A DNA stretch of 55,650 nt from DASSCW01 sp036556695 (lineage in GTDB: Bacteria > Chloroflexota > Limnocylindria > QHBO01). The notes beneath the pieces are model-generated. The model saw only the letters and a program-made list of their open reading frames with translations. It searched no databases and was not told the origin of the DNA. The translations under genes and the position numbers were made by a program. Positions 32,552 to 42,469 of this stretch are shown here, piece after piece; position 1 is the stretch's first letter, and each line of letters opens with the position of its first letter. Location of the stretch: the NCBI GenBank assembly GCA_036556695.1, contig DATBIY010000084.1:1-55650 (forward strand), in the 5' to 3' direction.

Positions 32552-33319
32552 ATGCAGCTCATCGACGAGTCGGAGCTCACCCCGGAGCTGATCCGCAGCC
32601 GCTACGACGCGCTGCTCGGCCGGCTGCGCGCGGCGGCCGAAGGGGCGGGACGCGACCCGGGCGGCTTCCACATCGTGGCCGTCACCAAGGGCTTCGACGC
32701 TGCCGTGGTGCACGCCGCGGCCGCCGCCGGCCTGACGGCCTTCGGCGAGAACCGCGTCCAGGAAGCCACCGACAAGGTGGCAGCCGTGCCGGATGCCGAG
32801 TGGCACATGGTCGGGCGGCTGCAGTCGAACAAGGTCCGTCCGGCACTCGGCCTGTTCGGCACCGTGCACTCCGTCGAGTCTGAGGCGCTGCTCGAGCGGA
32901 TCGAGCGCATCGCGCATGACGACGGCCACTCGCCGCGCGTCCTGCTGCAGGTCGACATGACGGGCCGCGAGGGACGCGCCGGCTTCCCGGTCGAGGCGTT
33001 CGAGGCTGCCGCCGTGGCCGGCAGCCCGCTGGTCGAGGCGCTGCGCGGCCTGCGCCATGCGGTGCCGCTGGGCCTGATGACCATTGCCCCGCCGGAGCCC
33101 GGCGCGGCCCGTCAGTGCTTCGCCAGGCTGCGTGGCCTGCGCGAGCGGCTGCAGCAGGCCAGCGGCCTGCCCTTGGCCGAGCTGTCGATGGGCATGACCG
33201 CCGACGCCGCGGAAGCCATCGCCGAGGGCGCGACCATCCTGCGCATCGGCACCGCGCTGTTCGGACCGCGACCGGAACTGCCTCACCAGCACCAGGCTGC
33301 TATCCTCGCCGCCGAATGA
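32552..33319 (+). CDS. yggS: PLP-homeostasis protein YggS/PLPBP
   Basis: A 255-residue PLP-binding barrel protein that buffers pyridoxal phosphate and keeps amino acid balance. Lys46 in IVAVTKGF is the PLP lysine; other motifs are FGENRVQEA, WHMVGRLQSNK, LLQVDMTGREGRAGFP, GLMTIAPP, ELSMGMTADAAEAI and ILRIGTALFGPR. Following ftsZ is its usual place in Gram-positive genomes. It is coupled to yggT by an ATGA overlap. Confidence 0.94.
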   Translation: MQLIDESELTPELIRSRYDALLGRLRAAAEGAGRDPGGFHIVAVTKGFDAAVVHAAAAAGLTAFGENRVQEATDKVAAVPDAEWHMVGRLQSNKVRPALGLFGTVHSVESEALLERIERIAHDDGHSPRVLLQVDMTGREGRAGFPVEAFEAAAVAGSPLVEALRGLRHAVPLGLMTIAPPEPGAARQCFARLRGLRERLQQASGLPLAELSMGMTADAAEAIAEGATILRIGTALFGPRPELPHQHQAAILAAE

Positions 33320-33561
33320 CCCTGTTCAGCACCTTCATCGGCATGCTCGCCCTGGTGCTCACGATCCTGATCTTCGCGCGGGTCATCGTCAGCTGGACGA
33401 ACCCGATGGGTGGCGGCAACGTGACAGCCTTCCTGTACCAGGTGACTGAGCCGATCCTGGCGCCGATCCGCCGCGTCATCCCGCCGACCGGCGGGCTCGA
33501 CTGGGCGCCGATGATCGCCATCCTGCTGCTCGGCATCCTGACGCGCACCTTCCTGCGCTGA
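33316..33561 (+). CDS. yggT: YggT-family membrane protein
   Basis: An 81-residue membrane protein with two hydrophobic segments (FIGMLALVLTILIFARVIVSW and PMIAILLLGILTRTFL) and the family middle VTEPILAPIRRVIPPTGGLD. Members lie between yggS or sepF and divIVA near the dcw cluster and are linked to division or osmotic tolerance; the exact role is unknown. The ATG overlaps the yggS stop; a longer open frame upstream is inside yggS. Confidence 0.9.
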   Translation: MTLFSTFIGMLALVLTILIFARVIVSWTNPMGGGNVTAFLYQVTEPILAPIRRVIPPTGGLDWAPMIAILLLGILTRTFLR

Positions 33562-33565
33562 CCCC

Positions 33566-33838
33566 GTGGCCGCGGTCACGGTCCGCGTCACGCCTCGCGG
33601 CGCGGCCGAGCGCATCCGCGTCACCGCCGATGGCCGGGTCTCCATGGTGGTCATTCGTCCGGCGGTCGATGGTGCCGCCACCGAGGCGGCGAAACGCCTG
33701 CTGGCACGTGCGCTGAAGGTCCCGCCCTCGACCGTGCGGCTGGCATCCGGGGCGCGCAGCCGGCTCAAGCGCTTCGAGGTCACGGGGCTCGACGACGGGG
33801 AGCTGGCGCGCCGCATTCGCAGCCTGCCGGCCGATTGA
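33566..33838 (+). CDS. yggU: DUF167/YggU-family protein
   Basis: A 90-residue protein with the DUF167 pattern: VTVRVTPRGAAERI, VIRPAVDGAATEAAKRLLARAL, VRLASGARSRLKRFEV. In other bacteria it also follows yggT. Its function is unknown. GTG start four bases after the yggT stop. The tRNA promoter -35 overlaps its stop codon. Confidence 0.88.
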   Translation: MAAVTVRVTPRGAAERIRVTADGRVSMVVIRPAVDGAATEAAKRLLARALKVPPSTVRLASGARSRLKRFEVTGLDDGELARRIRSLPAD

Positions 33839-33864
33839 AGGCCGCCACGAGCGGCCGCTATACT
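33835..33864 (+). promoter_or_regulatory. tRNA-Val promoter
   Basis: TTGAAG (33835-33840), an 18-base spacer and TATACT (33859-33864). The predicted start is near 33871, four bases before the tRNA. The -35 overlaps the yggU stop codon. Confidence 0.65.
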
Positions 33865-33874
33865 CGCCTCCCCG

Positions 33875-33951
33875 GGGCGATTAGCTCAGCTGGTTAGAGT
33901 GCACGGTTCACATCCGTGAGGTCACTGGTTCGAATCCAGTATCGCCCACCA
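33875..33951 (+). tRNA. tRNA-Val (anticodon CAC)
   Basis: A full cloverleaf: acceptor GGGCGAT with ATCGCCC, D-stem GCTC with GAGT, anticodon stem CACGG with CCGTG, loop TTCACAT giving anticodon CAC (codon GUG), T-arm ACTGG-TTCGAAT-CCAGT, discriminator A. The 3' CCA is encoded (33949-33951). Confidence 0.96.
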
Positions 33952-33973
33952 TCCCTCCCCAGCCCACGGATCC

Positions 33974-35263
33974 ATGAGCCTGCTTCCTGCCGCGCTGCGA
34001 GACCGCCTGCGCTCCGTTCGCATCGTCGCTCCGCTGCGGCATCGCGACTATGCGCTGCTGACCGTGGGTGCGGTCGTGTCCCTGATGGGCGATGGCTTCT
34101 TCAGCGTGGCCCTGGCCTGGCAGGTGTACGAGATCAGCAACGTGCCAACCGCCCTGTCGCTCGTGGGCGCCGCGTGGACGGCCCCGCTCGTCATCTTCAT
34201 CCTGCTGGGCGGCGTGTTCAGCGACCGCTACGACCGGCGCTGGCTCATGGTGGGCGCCGATCTCGTGCGCGCCGCGGCCATCGGCCTGATGGGCGTCCTG
34301 TCGATCAGCGGCCAGCTGGAGCTGTGGCACCTCGTCGCGCTGATCGCCTTTGTGGGCTTGGGCGATGCCTTCTTCAACCCGGCGTCCACCGCCATCGTGC
34401 CCGACCTGCTGCCGGACGAGGAGCTGCCCCAGGCCAACGCGCTGCAGGGCCTGGTGCGGCCGCTGATGATTCGCCTGGTCGGGCCGGCGATCGGCGGCTT
34501 CGTGGTGGCCACCGCCGGGCCGGGGGCGGCATTCGTGGTGGATGGCTCGAGCTTCGTGCTGTCGGCGGTCGCCATCGGCGCGATTGCCACCCGTCCGTCG
34601 CGTTCGGCAGTCAGCCACGGGGTGCGCCAGACGCTTACCGAGATGGCTGAGGGCTTCGCCTTCGTGCGCCGCAACCCGTGGTGCTGGGCCACGCTGCTGG
34701 CCGCCATGTTCAGCCTGCTGGTGTTCATCGGCCCCATCCAGGTGCTCCTGCCGTACCTCGTCAAGAACCGGCTGGGCCTGGAGGCCGAGTCGCTGGGCTT
34801 CATCTACGCCGCCGGCGGCATCGGCGCCATCCTGGCGGCGCTGCTCATCGGCCAGATGGGGCTGCCACGGCTCCAGGTGACGGTGATGTACGTGTCATGG
34901 ACCGTCGGTGTCGGGATCCTGTCCGGCTACGGGCTGATGGGCGCCCTGTGGCAGGGCCTGCTCATCGGCTTCATCTCGAACGCCCTGTTCGAGATCGGCT
35001 CGATCATCTGGGTCACGCTGCTGCAGGTGCTCGTGCCGCGCCAGCTGCTGGGCCGCGTGTCGAGCCTGGACTGGCTGGTGTCGACTGGCCTGGTGCCCGT
35101 CTCGTTTGCGCTGACCGGCCCGGTGGCCGGCGTTCTCGGTCCGGAGACCACCATGGTCGGGGCGGGCCTGGTCGGCGCCTTCTTCATGGGCATCCTGCTG
35201 TTCGTGCCCGGCGTCCGCGATCCGGAGCGCGGCGCCTCGCGCCTGCCGTCGGCCGCAGCGTGA
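33974..35263 (+). CDS. MFS transporter (drug or siderophore exporter type)
   Basis: A 429-residue permease with about twelve hydrophobic segments. Loop 2-3 has the MFS motif GGVFSDRYDRRWLM, and FFNPASTAIVPDLLPDEELPQANAL is typical of the MFS_3/EntS and macrolide-efflux branch. The substrate cannot be told. It begins 22 bases after the tRNA, leaving almost no room for its own promoter, so tRNA and mRNA may share a transcript. Its stop overlaps the glycosyltransferase start (GTGA). Confidence 0.88.
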   Translation: MSLLPAALRDRLRSVRIVAPLRHRDYALLTVGAVVSLMGDGFFSVALAWQVYEISNVPTALSLVGAAWTAPLVIFILLGGVFSDRYDRRWLMVGADLVRAAAIGLMGVLSISGQLELWHLVALIAFVGLGDAFFNPASTAIVPDLLPDEELPQANALQGLVRPLMIRLVGPAIGGFVVATAGPGAAFVVDGSSFVLSAVAIGAIATRPSRSAVSHGVRQTLTEMAEGFAFVRRNPWCWATLLAAMFSLLVFIGPIQVLLPYLVKNRLGLEAESLGFIYAAGGIGAILAALLIGQMGLPRLQVTVMYVSWTVGVGILSGYGLMGALWQGLLIGFISNALFEIGSIIWVTLLQVLVPRQLLGRVSSLDWLVSTGLVPVSFALTGPVAGVLGPETTMVGAGLVGAFFMGILLFVPGVRDPERGASRLPSAAA

Positions 35264-36471
35264 GCGACCGGCTGCGGGTCGCGATCTTCGCCGAGAGCTA
35301 CCTGCCGTACCTCTCCGGGGTGACGGTGGCAACCGAGACCCTGGTCCGCGCCCTGGGTGCCGCCGGCCACGAGGTGCTGCTGGCAGCTCCGCGTCCGGCC
35401 GGCGACGGGGAGCCGGGGACTGCAGGCGCGCGAGGTCCCGAGCCGGCATACGCCTGGCTTGCCTCGTACCAGCCTCCGCCGCCCGCGCCATCCGGCTACC
35501 GCATGCCGTCGCCCCTTCCCGGGAACGCGCTCGACGCGGTCCGCGACTTTCGGCCGCAGGTGGTCCACGCGCAGTCGCCGTTCGTGAGCGGCCTGATGGC
35601 GCGCCGCCTGGCCCAGAAGGCGCGGGTGCCGCTGGTGTTCACGCACCACACACGCTTCGGCGACTACGGCCATTACCTGGGGCCGCTGGCCGGCATCGGG
35701 CGGCGCGTGATGGCTGCCTACCTGCGCGACTTCTGGGGCGGCTGCGCGGCGATCATCGCGCCCGGCAGCGAGCTCGGCGACGAGATCCGCGCCGAACTGG
35801 GAACCACGCCGCGACCGCTGGTGCGCGCCATCCCCAGCGGGATCGACCTGGCCGCCGTCCGCGCACTGCCGGTCGCCGACCTGCGCGCCGTGCATGGCTG
35901 GCCTGCCGATGCGGTGGTGGCGGTCAGCCTGGGTCGCATCGCGCCGGAGAAGAGCGTCGCGCTCCTGGTGGAGGCCTTCGCCGATGCCGCCCATGCCAAT
36001 CAACGGTTGCGGCTGCTACTCATCGGTGGCGGTCCTTCCGCCGATGCCATTCGCCGGCGCGCCGCGCAGCCGGACCTGGCGGGCCGGCTGGCCGTCACCG
36101 GCATGCTGCCCCGTCCCGAGGCGCTGGCGCGCCTCCACGGCGGCGACTTCTTCGTGTTTGCGTCGCGCACAGAGACTCAGGGCCTGGTGCTGTGCGAGGC
36201 GCTGGCCGCCGGGCTGCCCGTCGCCGCGCTTGCTGGCCCGGGCGTGGCCGATTCGGTGCGCGACGGCGTCGACGGCATGGTGGTTCGGCGGCCGGCGACG
36301 GAGGGCGAGGCAGCCGCCGCGCTGGCCGACGCGATCCGCGCGCTGGGGTCCGATGCCGCCCTCCGCGCTCGGCTGGCCGAGGCTGCCGTCACAGGAGCGA
36401 AGCGCTTTGACGTGGCGCGGCGCACGGGTGAGGTGGTCGACCTGTATCGGGAGGTCATCGGCCGGCGCTGA
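35260..36471 (+). CDS. GT4-family glycosyltransferase
   Basis: A 403-residue GT-B enzyme. The N-terminal domain has RVAIFAESYLPYLSGVTVATETLV, VHAQSPFVSG and FTHHTRFGDYGHYL; the C-terminal domain has VSLGRIAPEKSVALLVEAF, RLLLIGGGPSADAIRRRA and the nucleotide-sugar site FVFASRTETQGLVLCEALAAG. The pattern is close to diacylglycerol glucosyltransferases and alpha-mannosyltransferases that make glycolipids, so membrane glycolipid synthesis is a reasonable guess. GTG 35260 overlaps the MFS stop; the longer frame upstream is a shadow. Confidence 0.88.
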   Translation: MSDRLRVAIFAESYLPYLSGVTVATETLVRALGAAGHEVLLAAPRPAGDGEPGTAGARGPEPAYAWLASYQPPPPAPSGYRMPSPLPGNALDAVRDFRPQVVHAQSPFVSGLMARRLAQKARVPLVFTHHTRFGDYGHYLGPLAGIGRRVMAAYLRDFWGGCAAIIAPGSELGDEIRAELGTTPRPLVRAIPSGIDLAAVRALPVADLRAVHGWPADAVVAVSLGRIAPEKSVALLVEAFADAAHANQRLRLLLIGGGPSADAIRRRAAQPDLAGRLAVTGMLPRPEALARLHGGDFFVFASRTETQGLVLCEALAAGLPVAALAGPGVADSVRDGVDGMVVRRPATEGEAAAALADAIRALGSDAALRARLAEAAVTGAKRFDVARRTGEVVDLYREVIGRR

Positions 36472-36512
36472 ATCGACCGGCGCTGACGGGCAACGCCAAC
36501 GCGTCGGATTGC

Positions 36513-36540
36513 TTGCGAGGCCCGGGGTGCGGCGTACAAT
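36513..36540 (+). promoter_or_regulatory. Promoter before the small basic ORF and gcv operon
   Basis: TTGCGA (36513-36518), a 16-base spacer and TACAAT (36535-36540). The predicted start is at 36547, at the ATG of the small ORF. This is the only promoter seen before the NUDIX-gcv-sigma operon. Confidence 0.55.
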
Positions 36541-36547
36541 GCCGGCC

Positions 36548-36817
36548 ATGCGAGTGAGTCTCACGGCCCGCTACGTTTCCCACCCGATCATCCAGTTCGC
36601 TGCCAGCCGCCTGCTGACGCGCCGTCGCCGGCTGGGCCTGGGTCGCGCCGCCACGGTCTACCACCGACCGCGCGCCGCGCGTCACGCGTTGCCGACCGTG
36701 GGCTCCCTGCGCTCCGAGACGAGCCGCTTCAGCTTCCAGTCGGTCGGGCTCGCCTCGCGCATCCGGCATCGCCGCATCGCCCCGCCGCTCGGCGCCCAGC
36801 GCACGCGCCGCGCGTAG
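36548..36817 (+). CDS. Small, very basic protein, uncertain
   Basis: An 89-residue ORF with many Arg and Ser (RLLTRRRRLGLGRAATVYHRPRAARH; ASRIRHRRIAPPLGAQRTRRA) and no family match. It starts 7 bases after a TACAAT -10 and ends 7 bases before the NUDIX gene, so it may be a leaderless first gene of the operon. Arg-rich composition is also what chance frames give at this GC content, so the call is tentative. Confidence 0.35.
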   Translation: MRVSLTARYVSHPIIQFAASRLLTRRRRLGLGRAATVYHRPRAARHALPTVGSLRSETSRFSFQSVGLASRIRHRRIAPPLGAQRTRRA

Positions 36818-36824
36818 CCGGGCG

Positions 36825-37276
36825 GTGGCCGCCCTGCGCAGCGCCCGCGTGACGTCGGCCGGGGGCGTCGTGCACCGCAACGTCGACGGGCGGCTCGAGA
36901 TAGCCCTGGTGCATCGGCTCCAGCCGCCGCTGTGGGCCCTGCCCAAGGGCACGCCCAACGCCGGCGAGACGATGGCGGAGACCGCCCTGCGCGAGACGCG
37001 CGAGGAGACCGGTCTGAAGGTGGAGCTGGAGGCGCCACTGCAGGCCATCACCTATTTCTTCATCCGCGGCCGGACCCGTTTTCATAAGACGGTGCACTTC
37101 TACCTGATGCGACCGGTGGGCGGATCGCTGGAGGACCACGACCACGAGTTCGATGAGGCCGCCTGGCTGCAACCGGAGGAGGCGCTGGAGCTGATGACCC
37201 ACGCCACCGAGCGCGCCGTGGTGGAGCAGGCCATTGGCATGCTCACCGAGGCCGGGTCCACGAGCACGGTGGCCAC

Positions 37277-37280
<4 letters not shown>
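36825..37280 (+). CDS. NUDIX hydrolase
   Basis: A 151-residue NUDIX enzyme. The Nudix box is complete at about 43-65: GTPNAGETMAETALRETREE followed by TGL. The opening VTSAGGVVHRNVDGRLEIALV and PLWALPKG are also typical and resemble Ap4A or (d)NTP pyrophosphatases; the substrate is unknown. It is coupled to gcvT by a GTGA overlap and so is part of the glycine cleavage operon. Confidence 0.9.
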
Positions 37281-38404
<1,124 letters not shown>

Positions 38405-38431
38405 GCCGATCACCCCGCGCCCGAGGAGCCG

Positions 38432-38815
38432 ATGTCGACCTATCCCGATGACCTGCGCTACTCCCGTGAGCACGAGTGGGTCCGCGTCGACGGCTCGCAG
38501 GCGACCATCGGCATCACCAGCTACGCGGCCGATGAGCTGGGCGACATCGTCTATGTCGAGACCCCGGAGGCCGGGACGCAGTTGAAGCAGTTCGGCAGCT
38601 TCGGGGTCATCGAGAGCGTCAAGGCGGTGAGCGATTTGTACGCGCCCATCTCCGGCGAGGTGCTGGAGGTCAACCAGGCGCTGCGCGACAGCCCTGAGCT
38701 GGTCAACAGCGCGCCGTTCGGCGAGGGCTGGATCGCCAGGCTCGCCATCGCCGATCCCGCCGAGATCGACGCGCTGCTCGACGCGGAGGCGTACGCAGCG
38801 CTGACCGGCGGCTGA
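38432..38815 (+). CDS. gcvH: Glycine cleavage system H protein
   Basis: A 127-residue lipoyl carrier that shuttles the aminomethyl group between P, T and L proteins. The lipoylated Lys64 is in GVIESVKAVSDLYAP; the N-terminus has RYSREHEWVRVDG, the middle ADELGDIVYVETPEAG and the end FGEGWIARLAI. The ATG is in the recurring GAGCCGATG context. Its stop shares one base with the next ATG. Confidence 0.96.
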   Translation: MSTYPDDLRYSREHEWVRVDGSQATIGITSYAADELGDIVYVETPEAGTQLKQFGSFGVIESVKAVSDLYAPISGEVLEVNQALRDSPELVNSAPFGEGWIARLAIADPAEIDALLDAEAYAALTGG

Positions 38816-40158
38816 TGGCCTACACCCCGCACACCGAGGCGGACCACCGCCGCATGCTCGACGCCGTGGGCGTCGCCTCGATCGACGACCTGTTCGCCGA
38901 CATCCCGGAGGCGGTCCGCGCGCAGCGCTTCGATCTTCCGCCGCCGCTGACCGAGCAGGAGGTGCGCGGCGAGCTGTCACGGCTGGCGGCGCGCAACCGC
39001 GTCCCGTCCGTCAGCTTCCTGGGCGCCGGCGCCTATCGACACCTGGTGCCGGCGGTGGTCATGGAGGTCATCGGCCGCAGCGAGTTCGCCACCGCCTACA
39101 CGCCCTACCAACCCGAGGTCAGCCAGGGAACGCTGCAGAGCATCTACGAGTTCCAGTCGATGGTCTGCGAGCTGACCGGCATGGAGGTGGCCAGCGCCAG
39201 CCACTACGACGGCGCGACCGCTACCGCCGAGGCCGCGCTGATGGCCTGCCGCCTTACACGTCGGCATCGAGTGGCCGTCTCGACCGCGGTGGCGCCCCAG
39301 GTGCGCGCCGTGCTGGCGACATACTGCTCGGGCCCGGGAGTGGAGATCCTCGAAGTGGCAGCCGACCTGGCGGAGGGCGGCAGCGGGCTCACCCCGGTCG
39401 ATGCGGCTGCGGCGGTCATGGATGACACCGTGGCATGCCTGATCGTTCAGCAGCCGAACTTCTTCGGCGGTCTGGAGCCGATGCGCCAGCTGGCAGATGC
39501 GGCCCATGCCAACGGTGGGCAGCTGGTCAGCCTGGTCGAGCCCACCTCGCTGGCCCTGCTCGAGGCACCGGGCGCGTATGGCGCCGACATCGTCACCGCC
39601 GAGGGCCAGCCGCTCGGCATCCCGCTGTCCTACGGCGGGCCGTACGTGGGGCTGATGGCGGCCCGCATGGACTCGGTGCGGCAGATGCCCGGCCGCCTGG
39701 TGGGCTCCACGCGCGACGCGCAGGGTCGCAAGGGCTACGTCCTGACCCTGCAGGCCCGCGAGCAGCACATCCGCCGCGAGAAGGCGGCCTCGAACATCTG
39801 CACCAACCAGGCGCTCTGCGCCCTGGCAGCCACGGCCTACCTCTCGGCCGTGGGACCCAATGGCCTGCGCGAGGTCGCCGAGCTGTCGACCATCCAGGCA
39901 CGCCACCTGGCGGCGTCCGTGGAGCAGGCCGGCCTGGGCGAGCGGCGCTTCAGCGCCCCGTACTTCGCCGAGGTGGCGATCCGCGTCCCCGACGCCCCGC
40001 GCCGCCACGCGGCGTTGGCCGAGCGCGGCATCGTGGCCGGCCACCCGCTGTGGCGCGACTACCCCGAGCTGGCCGATACGCTGCTGCTGGCCACCACCGA
40101 GCTGACGACCGATGACGACGTGCGGTCGCTGGCGGCCGGCCTGGAGGCGACCCGATGA
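38815..40158 (+). CDS. gcvPA: Glycine dehydrogenase (decarboxylating) subunit 1
   Basis: A 447-residue N-terminal half of the P protein, encoded apart as in Gram-positive and Thermotoga-type systems. Seen are SFLGAGAYRHLVPAVV, FATAYTPYQPEVSQGTLQSI, EFQSMVCELTGMEVASASHYDGATA, LSYGGPYVGLMAAR and NICTNQALCALAATAYLS. It pairs with GcvPB in a heterotetramer that decarboxylates glycine. Confidence 0.95.
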   Translation: MAYTPHTEADHRRMLDAVGVASIDDLFADIPEAVRAQRFDLPPPLTEQEVRGELSRLAARNRVPSVSFLGAGAYRHLVPAVVMEVIGRSEFATAYTPYQPEVSQGTLQSIYEFQSMVCELTGMEVASASHYDGATATAEAALMACRLTRRHRVAVSTAVAPQVRAVLATYCSGPGVEILEVAADLAEGGSGLTPVDAAAAVMDDTVACLIVQQPNFFGGLEPMRQLADAAHANGGQLVSLVEPTSLALLEAPGAYGADIVTAEGQPLGIPLSYGGPYVGLMAARMDSVRQMPGRLVGSTRDAQGRKGYVLTLQAREQHIRREKAASNICTNQALCALAATAYLSAVGPNGLREVAELSTIQARHLAASVEQAGLGERRFSAPYFAEVAIRVPDAPRRHAALAERGIVAGHPLWRDYPELADTLLLATTELTTDDDVRSLAAGLEATR

Positions 40159-41807
40159 GCGTGGCCGAGAGCCCACCGGCCGACACCTCGGGCCGCGGCG
40201 CCGCCTTCAGCTCGCCGGCCGGCGGCGAGCAGCTGCAGGTGGTGGAGCCGCTGATCTTCGATGCCTCGGCGCCGGGACGGCGCGGCGTCAGCTTCCCGCG
40301 TGCGTCCGACGTGGCGCGCGCCAGCGCGGTCGCGCAGCCGGAGCTTCCGGCGGACCTGCTCCGCGGCGCGGCGCCGCGGCTGCCGGAGGTCAGCGAGCTG
40401 GACCTGCTGCGCCACTTCAACCGGCTGTCGCAGCTCAACCATGCCATCGACATCGGCTTCTACCCGCTCGGCTCCTGCACCATGAAGTACAACCCCAAGG
40501 TCAACGAGTGGGCGGCGCGGCTCCCCGGCCTCGCGGAGTCGCACCCGCTCGACCCCGACGAGCTGGCCCAGGGCAGCCTGGAGCTGCAGTGGCTGCTGGC
40601 CGAGCTGCTGAAGGAGATATCCGGCTTCCCTGAGGTCAGCCTGCAGCCGGCAGCGGGCGCGCACGGCGAGCTGACCGGCATGCTGATGTCCCGCGCCTAC
40701 CACCGCTCGCGCGGCGAGGCCGAGCAGCGCTCCAAGGTGCTGGTGCCCGACAGCTCCCACGGCACCAACCCGGCCACCGCCACGATGGTCGGCTACCAGA
40801 CCATCACCATCCCCTCGAACGACCACGGCGGCATCGACCTCGACGCGCTGCGTGCCGCGCTGGGCCCGGACACCGCGGCGCTGATGATCACCAACCCCTC
40901 GACCCTGGGCATCTTCGAGGACCAGATCCACGACGTGCTGGCGGCCGTGCGGGCGGCAGGCGCGATCGCCTACATGGACGGCGCCAACCTGAACGCCATC
41001 CTGGGCCGCTTCCGCCCGGGCGATGCCGGCTTCGACGTCATGCACTTCAACCTGCACAAGACCTTCTCGACACCGCACGGCGGGGGAGGCCCCGGCGCCG
41101 GGCCGGTGGGCGTCAGCCAGCGGCTGGCGCCGTTCCTACCCGCCCCGCTGCCGCGCCTGGTCGAGGGCGACCCGGCCGAGGTGCTGGCCAACGCCCGCGT
41201 CGGGCGCTCGACGCCGGGCGCGCGGTTCGCGCTCGAGACGCCGGGCGAGCGGCCGCAGAGCATCGGCCGGGTGCGCTCCTTCACCGGCAACTTCGGAATG
41301 TTCGTGCGCGCCTATACCTATATACGCAGCAACGGCGCCAGCGGCCTGCGGGCCGTCAGCGACGACGCGGTGCTGGCGGCCAACTACCTGCGGGTGCGCC
41401 TGGCCGACGCCTACGACCTGCCGTTCGACCGCATCTGCAAGCACGAGGTGGTGTTCAGCGGCCGGCGCCAGAAGCGGCAGCACGGCGTCACCACGCTGGA
41501 CATCGCCAAGGCGATCCTGGATCGCGGCATCCACCCGCCCACGATCTACTTCCCGCTGATCGTGGAGGAGGCGCTGATGATCGAGCCCACCGAGACCGAG
41601 TCGCTGGAGACGCTCGACCGCTTCGTAGAGGTCATGCACGAGATCGCCGGCCTGGCGGAATCGGCGCCGGACGAGCTGAAGCGCGCCCCGCTGACCACGC
41701 CGGTGGGCCGACTGGACGAGGCCTCGGCCGCGCGACGTCCGGACCTGCGACATCGCTTCGAGGACGAAACCGCGGGCGTATCGGCCTTACGCGAGGGTGG
41801 GGAGTGA
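40155..41807 (+). CDS. gcvPB: Glycine dehydrogenase (decarboxylating) subunit 2
   Basis: A 550-residue PLP subunit. Seen are FYPLGSCTMKYNPKVNEW, LQPAAGAHGELTGMLM, PDSSHGTNPATATMVGY and the PLP site HFNLHKTFSTPHGGGGPG with Lys302. Both ends are a little long: the first 35 residues and the last 40 or so (VGRLDEASAARRPDLRHRF) extend the usual family length. It is coupled to gcvPA upstream and to the sigma factor downstream by four-base overlaps. No L protein gene is in the window. Confidence 0.95.
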   Translation: MSVAESPPADTSGRGAAFSSPAGGEQLQVVEPLIFDASAPGRRGVSFPRASDVARASAVAQPELPADLLRGAAPRLPEVSELDLLRHFNRLSQLNHAIDIGFYPLGSCTMKYNPKVNEWAARLPGLAESHPLDPDELAQGSLELQWLLAELLKEISGFPEVSLQPAAGAHGELTGMLMSRAYHRSRGEAEQRSKVLVPDSSHGTNPATATMVGYQTITIPSNDHGGIDLDALRAALGPDTAALMITNPSTLGIFEDQIHDVLAAVRAAGAIAYMDGANLNAILGRFRPGDAGFDVMHFNLHKTFSTPHGGGGPGAGPVGVSQRLAPFLPAPLPRLVEGDPAEVLANARVGRSTPGARFALETPGERPQSIGRVRSFTGNFGMFVRAYTYIRSNGASGLRAVSDDAVLAANYLRVRLADAYDLPFDRICKHEVVFSGRRQKRQHGVTTLDIAKAILDRGIHPPTIYFPLIVEEALMIEPTETESLETLDRFVEVMHEIAGLAESAPDELKRAPLTTPVGRLDEASAARRPDLRHRFEDETAGVSALREGGE

Positions 41808-42469
41808 ACCCGCACCCGCCGCCGGGCGTAGTATTCGGCACCAGGCGGCGCATCGCACACGGGGTGCCAGTGGTTACGAAGCAGCAGCCGGAGGACGAGG
41901 GACTCGTCGCCCGCATGCAGTCGGGAGACTTCGACGCGTTCGAGGAGTTCTTCAACACCTACAAGCGGCCGGTCTACACGACCGCGCTGGCGATAACCCG
42001 TGACCCGTTCCTGGCTGAGGAGATCCTGCAGGATTGCTTCGTCAAGGCCTACCGCGTCCGGCAGCGGCTGCGCACCGACTGCTCGCCCCTTCCGTGGCTG
42101 CAGCGTGTCACCACCAACCTGTGCTACAGCCGCATCGCGCGGCGGCGCGCGGTGGCGGAGCCTCTGACGGCGCTGATCAGCAATTTGGTGGCGGACCTCA
42201 CCTCGCGCCCCGATCAGATCGCCGAGTCGCGCGAGATCATCGAGGTGCTGCAGCGTGGCATCGACGCGTTGCCGCCGAAGCAGCAGACCGCGGTCATCCT
42301 CTACTACCTGCACGGCTACTCGCTGGCCGAGGCCGCCGAGATCGCCGAATGCAACGTCGGAACCATGAAGTCACGACTGCACTACGCCCTGAAGGCGCTG
42401 CGCGCCCTGCTGCCGGCCGAGCGCCGAGCACCGGCTGGCGCAGCCAAGGTGTCGACCGGTGAGCTGTAG
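41804..42469 (+). CDS. ECF-type RNA polymerase sigma factor
   Basis: A 221-residue extracytoplasmic-function sigma factor. Region 2 spans about residues 33-100 (GLVARMQSGDFDAFEEFFNTYKR, FLAEEILQDCFVKAY, PWLQRVTTNLCYSRIARRR) and region 4 about 145-200 (ALPPKQQTAVILYYLHGYSLAEAAEIAECNVGTMKSRLHYA, read in parts). The GTG at 41804 overlaps the gcvPB stop and follows GAGGGTGGGGA; later GTGs at 41864 or 41870, after a TAGTAT at 41829, would remove a 20-residue non-family leader. It is followed by its zinc anti-sigma factor. Confidence 0.92.
   Translation: MNPHPPPGVVFGTRRRIAHGVPVVTKQQPEDEGLVARMQSGDFDAFEEFFNTYKRPVYTTALAITRDPFLAEEILQDCFVKAYRVRQRLRTDCSPLPWLQRVTTNLCYSRIARRRAVAEPLTALISNLVADLTSRPDQIAESREIIEVLQRGIDALPPKQQTAVILYYLHGYSLAEAAEIAECNVGTMKSRLHYALKALRALLPAERRAPAGAAKVSTGEL

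Noticed and set aside
36462..36486. Direct repeat CCGGCGCTGA at the end of the glycosyltransferase gene
   Set aside because: Ten bases, two copies only; explained as a small local duplication over the stop codon.
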